Source: Candidatus Apopatosoma intestinale (lineage in GTDB: Bacteria; Bacillota; Clostridia; Oscillospirales; CAG-272). From it: a stretch of 13,101 bases of DNA. A program made the position numbers and the translations under genes. The notes beneath the pieces were generated by a model that made no database searches, was not told the origin of the DNA, and saw only the letters and a program-made list of their open reading frames with translations. Shown in pieces: positions 1-6,015 of the stretch (position 1 is its first letter; the number at the start of each line of letters is the position of its first letter). The stretch lies in assembly GCA_003524145.1 (NCBI GenBank), contig DODZ01000041.1, positions 1,061 to 14,161 on the forward strand, read 5' to 3'.

Positions 1-51
1 CGTTCGGTTTTTCCGCGCTTTTGTGTTTCGGATATCGGTTGTGGGTTTTCT

Positions 52-2127
52 TTACGAAAACACCGAGAAAATCAGATTAACAAGCATACATGTAAACGCA
101 CCGAAGAGAGTCGGCAGAGCCGCGGCAATAAGCATCCAGCGCGTACTGCCCGTTTCCTTTTTCACGGAAATAAGCGTGGTGGAGCAGGGAAAATGCGCCA
201 TGGAAAATATCAGGAAGCAGAGCGCTGTTTTTATGCTCCAGCCGTTGGCGGTCAGTATGGCACCGACCTCGGTTATAGCTCCCGCTTCCGTCAGCTCGCT
301 GCCGGAGGTATAAGCCATTAGTATTATCGGCAGGACTATCTCGTTTGCGGGCAGTCCGAGCAGAAAAGCCGCGAGTATAACGCCGTCCATGCCGCAGAGA
401 GCGGCAAGCGGTTCGAGGAAAAGGCAGATATGCGAGAGCAGAGTGACACCGCCGAGGGTGATATTTGCGAGAAGCCAGATAAGCAATCCTGCCGGAATGG
501 CTATCATCACGGCTCTGCCGAGAACGAAAACAGTCCTGTCCAGCATGGAGCGCACTATCACGCGCGGTATATTCGGCTTGCGATACGGCGGCATCTCGAG
601 AATAAACGATGACGGCTTGCCATGCAGGATTGTCGACGAGAGAAGCCTTGACGCTATAAGCGTGAATATCACGCCGAGCAGTATCACCGCGGCGAGAATG
701 AGTGCACAAACGACGGACGGAAGTCCCGTGCCTGCCGAGAAAAACACGGTTATAACCGTTACAAGAGCGGGGAAGCGCCCGTTACAGGGCATGAAAGCGT
801 TTGTGAGTATTGCGATGAGACGTTCCTTTTCCGAATCGATTATTCTCGCTCCGACAACACCCGCCGCATTACAACCAAGCCCCATGCACATGGTAAGCGA
901 CTGCTTGCCGCAGGAGCCGCAGGCGGCAAAGCACCTGTCAAGATTATATGCTATTCTCGGCAGATAACCGATATCTTCAAGCAGAGTGAAAAGCGGGAAG
1001 AATATCGCCATGGGCGGAAGCATGACTGCGACTATCCACGCAAGCGTGCGATATATGCCGAAGATCAGCATGCCGATAAGCCATTCCGCCGCTCCGACAG
1101 CTGTCAGCGCGCGGTGCAGTACGCCTTCAAATTTGCCGAATAGGGAGGAAAGTGCTTCGGAGGGATAGTTTGCGCCGACGATGGTTATCCAGAAAATGAC
1201 GGCAAGCAGCATAGCCATCGCGGCAAAGCCGGTTAATCTGCCGCAGAGTATCCTGTCGGCACGCGATGAAGCAGGGCTTTCCTTGCCTGTGCGCTTTATC
1301 GCACGCCTGCAGATTGCCGCCGCGTATTCGGAAATGGTATGTACCGCCTCGGCATTTATCGCCTCACTGTCGAGTCCTATACCGCGCAGTCGCTCCTTTT
1401 CCGCATTCAATGCCGCCTCGTCTGTCACGCTGTATTCGTCATGCTCAAGCAGAAAACCGGCATCGCCCTCGAGCAGGCGCAGGGCAAAGAAACGCTCCTT
1501 TCCGACAGGCGCTTTTATTATAGGAAGAAGATTTGCTATCGCTTTTTCCAGTTCGTCGGTGTAGCGCAGGGAAATGCCTGATTCGGGATTTTCCGCCGCC
1601 TCGTGAATGCGCGACGCGACAGCGGCAACACCTGTTCCTTTGCCTGCGCTTGTGCCGACTGTAGGAATGCCGAGCAGACGCTCGAGCGAGGTGATATCCG
1701 GTGTGATACCGTTTGCTTTTGCTTCGTCGAGCAGGTTCACACAGAGCAGAATATGCGGCGTTATTTCCGAAATCTGAATGAGCAGATTGAGATTTCTTTG
1801 CAGGCGGGAAGCATCGCAGACTACGATGACCGCCTCGGCATCGCCGAAGCAGATGAAATCACGCGCGGCGGCTTCCTCCTCGGAATTTGCCGACAGGGAA
1901 TAGCACCCGGGCAGGTCGACAAGCGTACAGCCCGCATCGCGGCAATAGCCTGCGGCAAGCCCGACAGTTTTGCCTGTCCAGTTTCCCGTGTGTTGCTTCA
2001 GCCCCGTGAGATGATTGAAAATCGTGCTTTTGCCTACATTCGGATTGCCCGCGAGCGCGACTCTCCTGCCACAAAATTCCGTTTTATTCGTTAAGCTTTT
2101 TCCCGTAGAGCTGCCTGTCAGTCCCAT
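52..2127 (-). CDS. feoB: Ferrous iron transport protein B (FeoB)
   Basis: GTP-binding inner-membrane transporter that imports Fe2+. The N-terminal G domain is clear: G1 GNPNVGKS (about residues 27-34 from the chosen start), G3 DLPG (about 71-74), G4 NLLD (about 131-134) and a later G5-like TSAGKG. A helical linker follows, then a hydrophobic half with the gate motifs GLGCNAAGVVGAR and FMPCNGRFPAL, whose cysteines are typical of FeoB. At 691 residues it is somewhat shorter than the roughly 770-residue E. coli protein but normal for clostridial forms. Two ATGs compete. The one at 2127 lies 6 nt after GGAGG, whereas the one at 2133 abuts the GGAGG, so 2127 is preferred. It overlaps feoA by 44 nt in another frame, implying co-transcription and probably coupled translation. 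Identification is secure; regulation by iron is expected but no operator was recognised. Confidence 0.97.
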   Translation of the reverse strand: MGLTGSSTGKSLTNKTEFCGRRVALAGNPNVGKSTIFNHLTGLKQHTGNWTGKTVGLAAGYCRDAGCTLVDLPGCYSLSANSEEEAAARDFICFGDAEAVIVVCDASRLQRNLNLLIQISEITPHILLCVNLLDEAKANGITPDITSLERLLGIPTVGTSAGKGTGVAAVASRIHEAAENPESGISLRYTDELEKAIANLLPIIKAPVGKERFFALRLLEGDAGFLLEHDEYSVTDEAALNAEKERLRGIGLDSEAINAEAVHTISEYAAAICRRAIKRTGKESPASSRADRILCGRLTGFAAMAMLLAVIFWITIVGANYPSEALSSLFGKFEGVLHRALTAVGAAEWLIGMLIFGIYRTLAWIVAVMLPPMAIFFPLFTLLEDIGYLPRIAYNLDRCFAACGSCGKQSLTMCMGLGCNAAGVVGARIIDSEKERLIAILTNAFMPCNGRFPALVTVITVFFSAGTGLPSVVCALILAAVILLGVIFTLIASRLLSSTILHGKPSSFILEMPPYRKPNIPRVIVRSMLDRTVFVLGRAVMIAIPAGLLIWLLANITLGGVTLLSHICLFLEPLAALCGMDGVILAAFLLGLPANEIVLPIILMAYTSGSELTEAGAITEVGAILTANGWSIKTALCFLIFSMAHFPCSTTLISVKKETGSTRWMLIAAALPTLFGAFTCMLVNLIFSVFS

Positions 2128-2377
2128 TTTCATCCTCCGTCAGTAAAATTTTGCATGCGTCCTGCCGTCGCAGAGCAATGACTGTGCCGAGTATCTTATA
2201 TGCACATGGGTCGCCGAGCGGGCTGATGCCTGTTTTTTCAACGGCAGTGCCGCACGAAAAACCGAGATCCATAAGTCGTCGCAGGAGTGCACCTTTTTCA
2301 TTTATATCATATATTATGCCTGCCGAACCTATCGGAAGCTCGGCAAGAGTTTTTGCATAGGTTTGTCTTTTTGTCAT
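2084..2377 (-). CDS. feoA: Ferrous iron transport protein A (FeoA)
   Basis: Small cytosolic SH3-like partner of FeoB. The core runs from about residue 8 (LAELPIGSAGIIYDI) through LMDLGF and GISPLGDPCAYKILGTVIALRRQDA, the usual FeoA pattern. The start at 2377 is chosen because AGGAGG lies 11 nt upstream on the minus strand; a longer open frame reaches 2446 but has no such site and extends the family N-terminus. At 97 residues it is longer than the usual 75-85. The excess is a polar C-terminal tail (TEDENGTDRQLYGKKLNE) encoded largely where the gene overlaps feoB, so the original stop may have been lost or shifted. First gene of a feoA-feoB operon. Confidence 0.93.
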   Translation of the reverse strand: MTKRQTYAKTLAELPIGSAGIIYDINEKGALLRRLMDLGFSCGTAVEKTGISPLGDPCAYKILGTVIALRRQDACKILLTEDENGTDRQLYGKKLNE

Positions 2378-2545
2378 TTCTGTAGTTGCCTCCTGTGATA
2401 ATATATGCGGTGGCGTATGTGCCGTGAAAGGCATGGCGAAAGGCAATATCCGCGTTTTATAGCGAAATATGTCTTTTTATACTGCAACGGATATGATTTC
2501 GGGCTGCAGGGAAGCGAAATATATTTTTCGCTTTTAATAAAATGC

Positions 2546-2575
2546 TTGACAATGAAGCGGTATTTATGCTATACT
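2546..2575 (+). promoter_or_regulatory. Strong promoter of tRNA-Gln
   Basis: Consensus -35 TTGACA at 2546-2551 and -10 TATACT at 2570-2575, separated by 18 bp, with a TGC extended -10 immediately before the hexamer. It lies 19 bp upstream of the mature tRNA start, so transcription should begin around 2582. Confidence 0.85.
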
Positions 2576-2594
2576 GTACGGGCAATGAAAATAT

Positions 2595-2669
2595 TGGGGT
2601 GTAGCCAAGCGGTAAGGCACGGGACTTTGACTCCCGCATTCGTCGGTCCGAATCCGGCCACCCCAGCCA
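2595..2669 (+). tRNA. tRNA-Gln (anticodon TTG), CCA encoded
   Basis: All four arms fold by eye. The 7-bp acceptor pairs TGGGGTG (2595-2601) with CACCCCA (2659-2665), including the U1-A72 pair typical of glutamine tRNAs. The D arm is GCC/GGC. The anticodon stem CGGGA/TCCCG closes loop CTTTGAC with TTG at 2627-2629. The T stem is GTCGG/CCGGC with one G-T pair. Discriminator G is followed by encoded CCA at 2667-2669. The T loop reads TCCGAAT, so position 55, almost always U (pseudouridine), is C here. The downstream repeat begins at the base after CCA. Confidence 0.96.
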
Positions 2670-2710
2670 TGATGCGTGTCTGATTTAGATGCAGGCACGA
2701 AAAAACGAGA

Positions 2711-2746
2711 AAAGCGGAGATTTCGAGAGATTTCTCCGCTTTTTTC
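2711..2746 (+). terminator. Terminator of tRNA-Gln inside repeat copy 1
   Basis: Stem AAAAGCGGAGA (2711-2721) and TCTCCGCTTTT (2734-2744) around a 12-nt loop, followed by more T. An A-run upstream of the stem gives a T-run on the opposite strand, so it may work in both directions. Confidence 0.85.
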
Positions 2747-2980
2747 GACTCTGAAGTTTTTCGAAATTTTGTAGATGCATTTCGGGCTTTTCGGCTCTGT
2801 AGACAGATTCGAACCGGCGAAATGCATTTTTTGATATAGATTCCCCACAGCAGCAAATCCGTGGACAGATTCGAACCGCCACACACTTTCCGAAGCCTTT
2901 CAAAAATCCTTCCCATTCAAAATTTTTTACAAACCCATAGATGTAACGGTCTTATGGACAAATTTGAACTTGTAAAACGC

Positions 2981-3009
2981 TTGAAATGTCTACCAAAGTG
3001 TGGTATAAT
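2981..3009 (+). promoter_or_regulatory. Promoter of the RDD gene
   Basis: TTGAAA at 2981-2986 and TATAAT at 3004-3009, spacer 17 bp, with an extended -10 TGG. It forms the distal end of repeat copy 1 and lies 31 bp upstream of the start codon. Confidence 0.85.
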
Positions 3010-3040
3010 AAAGTGTATTCAAATGAAAGGAGATAAAAAT

Positions 3041-3460
3041 ATGGACTTTAAGCTCCTCATTCGAAGATTTTTCGCATTTGTAATTGACTGGAATATTATG
3101 TTCGGTGTTGCTGTGGCACTTATGTTCTATTGCCCCGGGAGCAATCCTGAATATCTGCTTTATCCGAGCATCAAGATGCTTACTTCTGCGGGATTCCTAT
3201 TGGGACTTATATGGTTGCCCCTTTACTGCTTATTCAAAGATTGCTTATTTGGAAGAAGGAGTTTGGGCAAACTGATCTGCGGTTTGATGATTCAAAATTC
3301 CGAAACAGGGGGAAAAGCATCTTTCGGCCGTTTGATTTTGAGAAACGTTACATACGCGATCGTGCAGATTGAAGGAATTGTCGTTTTAGTTAATAAAGGT
3401 AAACGATTGGGTGATTCTATCGCTAAAACGCAGGTAGTGAGAAACATTAAGAATACATAG
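3041..3460 (+). CDS. RDD family membrane protein
   Basis: Predicted small integral membrane protein of 139 residues. It shows the RDD hallmark near the N-terminus (RRFFAFVID: Arg8/9, Ala12, Asp16), the loop motif GRRSLGKLICGLMI (71-84) and the C-terminal RLGDSIAKTQVV (122-133), all conserved in RDD proteins. Hydrophobic segments lie at about 11-30, 47-66 and 103-118. The family's function is poorly defined; some members are linked to ion or osmolyte transport. The start at 3041 follows AAAGGAG with 8-nt spacing; an upstream in-frame ATG overlaps that site and is less likely. It is flanked on both sides by the 340-bp repeat, is AT-richer than the core genes around it and probably forms its own transcription unit. 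Confidence 0.85.
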   Translation: MDFKLLIRRFFAFVIDWNIMFGVAVALMFYCPGSNPEYLLYPSIKMLTSAGFLLGLIWLPLYCLFKDCLFGRRSLGKLICGLMIQNSETGGKASFGRLILRNVTYAIVQIEGIVVLVNKGKRLGDSIAKTQVVRNIKNT

Positions 3461-3464
3461 ATTT

Positions 3465-3512
3465 GTTTACAGGCATGGTTCTGCAAGCCCGGAAGATCGC
3501 GGTCACTTGCAG
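3465..3512 (+). other. Conserved structured 3' element, copy 1
   Basis: Starts 5 nt after the RDD stop. It contains GTTTACAGGCATGG, then a 7-bp stem CTGCAAG (3481-3487) / CTTGCAG (3506-3512) around an 18-nt loop CCCGGAAGATCGCGGTCA, in which CCG and CGG can pair. The same design with a different stem sequence follows the second gene at 4498-4546. There is no T-run, so it is not a simple terminator. Whether it acts as RNA or as a DNA recombination site is unknown. Confidence 0.6.
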
Positions 3513-3578
3513 CGCGCCTGAATTGACCTGTAGACACATGATGCGTGTCTGATTTAGATGCAGGCACGAAAAAACGAG

Positions 3579-3614
3579 AAAAGCGGAGATTTCGAGAGAT
3601 TTTTCCGCTTTTTT
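3579..3614 (+). terminator. Terminator of the RDD gene inside repeat copy 2
   Basis: Same hairpin as in copy 1: AAAAGCGGAGA (3579-3589) against TTTTCCGCTTTT, with one G-T pair replacing G-C, followed by TTTT. It lies about 120 bp after the RDD stop. Confidence 0.78.
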
Positions 3615-3850
3615 CGACTCTGAAGTTTTTCGAAATTTTGTAGATGTATTTCGGGGTTTTTTGACCCGTAGCCGGATTCGAACCGGCGAAATGCATTTTT
3701 TGATATAGATTCCCCACAGAGCCAAAAACGTGGACAGATTCGAACCGCCACACACTTTCCGAAGCATTTCAGAAATCCTTGCTGTTCAAAATTTATTTAC
3801 AAAGACATAGATGCAAAGGAATTTTGGATAGATTCGGGCTATCGAAACGG

Positions 3851-3878
3851 TTGAAATGTTTCAAAGTTGTGGTATAAT
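3851..3878 (+). promoter_or_regulatory. Promoter of the second membrane-protein gene
   Basis: TTGAAA at 3851-3856, 16-bp spacer, TGG extended -10 and TATAAT at 3873-3878, equivalent to the promoter in repeat copy 1. Confidence 0.83.
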
Positions 3879-3929
3879 AGATAAAAAAGTATGGGATGTT
3901 CCCAACAATATGACAAAGGAGAGTATCAA

Positions 3930-4493
3930 ATGAAGAAAAATCATCTTCGTGAAATAGTTGGCGATAAAATACGCTGGCAATATTTTACATGGCCGCTTTT
4001 GATATTGTTGTTTTGCATGATTCTTGTTCCTTACTGTATCTTTGTTTTTTCCTTGAGCATGGGGGAATTCAATTTATCAAAGTGGACTTCTGATCTGTTG
4101 ATTTCCGTCGAGGTGTGTTTGGGCTTTGCAATTCCCTTTATTATCCTATCATTGCTTAACCGACGATATTTTGGTAAAATTATTTGTGTCATAAATGAAG
4201 ATGGAATACATCATAAAGACGGTTTGACAAAGTGGGACGACATTGTCAAAATAGAATACGAAATTGAATTGCCGGGTGGAGTAGTCAAAAAGGAAAATTT
4301 ATTTTGTCACTCTGTCATTCACACAAAAAAACAGAGAATAACGCTTATTCATACACCAATATTCTTTATTTCAAAGGTAAAAAAGTATAAACCATCTATT
4401 GATGCAGGCGTTTCGAAAAACAGCAAATGGATGATTGGATTCATCATTGTTATGCTCGTTATTGCAGTACCTATCATACCTCTTCTTACATAG
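3930..4493 (+). CDS. Membrane protein with a PH-like central domain, function unknown
   Basis: Encodes 187 residues. Two transmembrane helices (about 21-42 and 56-76) are followed by a soluble stretch (about 83-150, including VINEDGIHHKDGLTKWDDIVKI) with the strand pattern of bacterial PH-like domains, and a third helix near the C-terminus (167-185). I do not recognise a named family, and the PH-like reading rests on pattern only. The start at 3930 follows AAAGGAG with 8-nt spacing; the open frame extends upstream to 3891 without such a site. It is AT-rich like the RDD gene, has the same repeat-derived promoter type upstream and the same structured element downstream, so the two genes look like alternative cargo of one repeated unit although they are not homologous. 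Confidence 0.75.
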   Translation: MKKNHLREIVGDKIRWQYFTWPLLILLFCMILVPYCIFVFSLSMGEFNLSKWTSDLLISVEVCLGFAIPFIILSLLNRRYFGKIICVINEDGIHHKDGLTKWDDIVKIEYEIELPGGVVKKENLFCHSVIHTKKQRITLIHTPIFFISKVKKYKPSIDAGVSKNSKWMIGFIIVMLVIAVPIIPLLT

Positions 4494-4497
4494 AACT

Positions 4498-4546
4498 CGT
4501 TACAAGCATGGCGTTAAAAGCCCGGTAGAACTCGGAATCTTTTAAC
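4498..4546 (+). other. Conserved structured 3' element, copy 2
   Basis: Follows the stop of the second membrane gene by 4 nt. GTTACAAGCATGG precedes an 8-bp stem GTTAAAAG (4513-4520) / CTTTTAAC (4539-4546) enclosing an 18-nt loop CCCGGTAGAACTCGGAAT. Compared with 3465-3512 the loop length and its CCCGG, AGA and CGG bases are kept, while three stem pairs are replaced by other Watson-Crick pairs. Another possible helix, ACTCCC (4545-4550) with GGGAGT (4565-4570), overlaps the 3' arm and could compete with it. Confidence 0.6.
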
Positions 4547-4591
4547 TCCCATCATCGCCAAGGGGGGAGTCTACCCTCTGCAAAATCAGTG

Positions 4592-4643
4592 TGCATCTAA
4601 ATCAGCCACACACGGTTTTGCATCTAAATCGGACAAACATCAC
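4592..4643 (-). repeat. Two inverted copies of the repeat's first bases
   Basis: TGCATCTAAATCAGCCACAC (4592-4611) and a TGCATCTAAATCGGACA sequence running on to CATCA (4619-4642) match the reverse complement of the repeat starts at 2670 and 3539 (core TGCATCTAAATCAGACAC). They mark the right edge of the array in opposite orientation to the left edges. Confidence 0.75.
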
Positions 4644-4647
4644 AAGC

Positions 4648-4673
4648 CTCCCGCGCGTCAGCGCGGGAGTTTT
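4648..4673 (+). terminator. Rho-independent terminator closing the array
   Basis: Perfect 9-bp stem CTCCCGCGC/GCGCGGGAG with loop GTCA, followed by TTTT. It lies just right of the inverted repeat ends. Confidence 0.85.
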
Positions 4674-4680
4674 ACTTATT

Positions 4681-4760
4681 ACTTCTTCGTTTTTCATTCT
4701 TCACGAGCGTTGCAAAGTTATAGGTAAGAGTGAATAGTGAATAGTGAATAGTGAAGAAGT
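4681..4760. repeat. Small MITE-like inverted repeat with heptamer tandem
   Basis: ACTTCTTC at 4681-4688 is mirrored by GAAGAAGT at 4753-4760. The right side holds three perfect copies of GTGAATA (4730-4750) plus GTGAAGA, and the left side has the related ATTCTTCAC (4696-4704) in reverse. Short elements built from such units are common between genes in gut Clostridia. No target duplication was identified. Confidence 0.5.
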
Positions 4761-4816
4761 GGAAGCCACTGCTTCACGCAAGAGGAGGGCTTCGTTTGCG
4801 TTGCGCATAAATACTG

Positions 4817-4845
4817 TTGATTTTAAACCGAAAGTATGGTATAAT
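4817..4845 (+). promoter_or_regulatory. Promoter of the small-gene cluster
   Basis: TTGATT at 4817-4822, 17-bp spacer, TGG extended -10 and TATAAT at 4840-4845. The predicted transcript has a leader of about 165 nt before the first gene. That leader contains an AGATTAA (4938-4944) / TTAATCT (4966-4972) pair but no riboswitch I can name. Confidence 0.8.
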
Positions 4846-5015
4846 TATAAAAAAGTAATGCTGTGAGAAAAGATAAACTTGGATTTCTTTCGCGATAGCA
4901 TATGTAAAACCCGCCGCCGGAATCTCCCGCAGCAGACAGATTAAGAGAAGAATTTGTCAAACAGTTTAATCTCAAATCGACATAAGTCAAGAAAAAACAA
5001 GGAGGATAAACCACT

Positions 5016-5432
5016 ATGACACCAAAAGAACAATGCGAAGTACTGCTGGACAAATTGCTCCCATTTGCAGAAGAACAGATGAAAAAGCATCGCGAATTTT
5101 ATCCGTTTGCGGCTGTTATTCTTACGGATGATGCCGTGGAATTAACCGGAAGCTATGACGGCGGCGAACATCCGGAATCAAAAGATGTTATCAACGATTT
5201 GATTCAAATACACAAACAATTGGCGCATGATGGAAAGATTAAAGCCAGCGGAATTGTTTGGAATGCGTCTGTGACTTCCGCAGACGGAAAGCCCTCTGAT
5301 GCTATCATTGTAAGTTTGGAACATAAAGACGATTATTCTGTTATCGTTGGCGAGCCTTATAAAATCGGTCTTTTCAAAAAAGTCACTTTCGGCAGTTTAT
5401 TTGCAACGGAGGGAAAACACGACATTTTTTGA
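5016..5432 (+). CDS. Hypothetical protein, 138 aa, first of an unknown gene cluster
   Basis: Soluble protein with no signal peptide or membrane segment. A helical N-terminus (about 1-25, EQCEVLLDKLLPFAEEQMKK) precedes an alternating strand pattern with FYPFAAVILTDDAVELTGSYDG, KASGIVWNASVTS, DAIIVSLEHKDDYSVIVGEPYKIG and KVTFGSLFATEGKHDIF. I recognise no named family. Small size, acidic composition and position in a run of unrelated small genes recall immunity-type proteins, but this is inference from context and no toxin gene is visible. The start is set by AGGAGG 11 nt upstream. First cistron after the promoter at 4817-4845. Confidence 0.75.
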   Translation: MTPKEQCEVLLDKLLPFAEEQMKKHREFYPFAAVILTDDAVELTGSYDGGEHPESKDVINDLIQIHKQLAHDGKIKASGIVWNASVTSADGKPSDAIIVSLEHKDDYSVIVGEPYKIGLFKKVTFGSLFATEGKHDIF

Positions 5433-5472
5433 GAATACATCGGTTATTTCAAAATTTGCGAAAGGGGAAAAT

Positions 5473-5976
5473 ATGGTTCCGTATTATCTTGAAAACCATT
5501 TGAAAAATATAAGAAAAAGCAAAGACCGCGTGACGGCGATACTTACTTCCTCTGCTGGAAATACAAAACTGGATATATTTTATTACGGAGAAATCATCGT
5601 AAGTAAAGGCACGCCTTTTATAACAGATGGGAAATTCCCTTGTCTTATCGTTGCAAAAGACCCGATTTCCGGTGAGGAGTTTACGGTTTTTGACGGGGCA
5701 AAGCACGGATATGACGCCATGTTTTGTAATGAATATGCGGATGCGCCGAGCCGCAGTCTTGTAAAATATGAAAAATACAGCGGCGAAATCCAAATTCGAC
5801 TGTGGTACTCCATTGATTATGAAGAAGAAAAAGAGTGCTACGATTTTGAGGGGAATAAAGTAAAACTGATGTATGGCTTTATGGATTGGGAAGAGGCAAA
5901 ATCCATCGGATTTGACTGGATATCGCTGAAGTTTGTTAGTCAGAGAAAAGAATTTTTTGAAATGGAGCTTGCGTAA
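5473..5976 (+). CDS. Hypothetical protein, 167 aa, second gene of the cluster
   Basis: Soluble protein, mostly beta by pattern. It contains LDIFYYGEIIVSKG, FPCLIVAKDPISGEEFTVFD, a segment with IQIRLWYSIDYEEEKE and a C-terminal stretch with VSQRKEFFEM. No motif or named family was recognised. The start at 5473 is preferred because GGGG ends 5 nt upstream; the open frame continues upstream to 5347, overlapping the previous gene by 86 nt without a binding site. The gap of 40 bp from the upstream gene, same strand and no intervening promoter or terminator indicate one operon. Confidence 0.72.
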   Translation: MVPYYLENHLKNIRKSKDRVTAILTSSAGNTKLDIFYYGEIIVSKGTPFITDGKFPCLIVAKDPISGEEFTVFDGAKHGYDAMFCNEYADAPSRSLVKYEKYSGEIQIRLWYSIDYEEEKECYDFEGNKVKLMYGFMDWEEAKSIGFDWISLKFVSQRKEFFEMELA

Positions 5977-6015
5977 ATCTTATAAAATTATCCGAAAAAC
6001 AGGAAGAAGGAAAAT

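Larger units (their letters stand above)
2670..3009 (+). repeat. 340-bp non-coding repeat, copy 1 (tRNA-adjacent)
   Basis: Begins directly after the tRNA CCA and matches 3539-3878 base for base at its start, with one difference in the first 100 bp. It then diverges in patches, but both copies are 340 bp and both end in TGGTATAAT. In order it holds the 5' sequence GTCTGATTTAGATGCA, a strong hairpin terminator, two copies of ATTCGAACC (2807-2815 and 2869-2877) plus a degenerate third (ATTTGAAC at 2962-2969) that resemble tRNA T loops on the minus strand, and a promoter. It contains no convincing gene; long open frames on the minus strand are antisense to the tRNA and differ in reading between copies. 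Confidence 0.9.
3539..3878 (+). repeat. 340-bp non-coding repeat, copy 2
   Basis: Second direct copy of the repeat at 2670-3009. Differences cluster in two patches next to the ATTCGAACC motifs (3676-3684 and 3738-3746) and in the last 100 bp. In this copy the first motif sits in a perfect 5-bp stem, GCCGG/CCGGC, like a real tRNA T arm read on the minus strand, followed on that strand by a CGGG/CCCG hairpin. Its terminator probably ends the RDD transcript and its terminal promoter starts the next gene. Confidence 0.9.

Noticed and set aside
77..709. 210-codon minus-strand frame overlapping feoB
   Set aside because: It is an alternative frame of feoB with Arg/His/Ser-rich low-quality translation and no start signal.
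2378..2545. Fur or DtxR operator upstream of feoA
   Set aside because: The segment GTGATAATATATG only faintly resembles a Fur half-site, with no palindromic partner, and no convincing minus-strand promoter was found with it.
2564..3767. Minus-strand open frames across the two repeats (with RFESVHG, GSNLSTE and LRFSRFFVPASKSDTHH-like translations)
   Set aside because: They are antisense to the tRNA and the non-coding repeats, lack ribosome binding sites, and differ in start and frame between the copies. Conservation is at DNA level around T-loop-like motifs, not codon level.
4513..4546. Integron attC-like site (GTTAAAA and TTTTAAC ends)
   Set aside because: The first copy of the same element has CTGCAAG/CTTGCAG, which lacks the GTTRRRY and RYYYAAC core sites, and no integron integrase is present.
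4901..4985. Open stretch NPPPESPAADRLREEFVKQF in the leader before the 5016 gene
   Set aside because: It starts right after a TAA with no start codon or ribosome binding site and is only 25 codons long. At most it is a relic, and I could not tie it to a family.
4850..5015. Riboswitch in the 165-nt leader
   Set aside because: Apart from one 7-bp inverted repeat, no conserved core of a known riboswitch class was seen, and there is no terminator hairpin in the leader.
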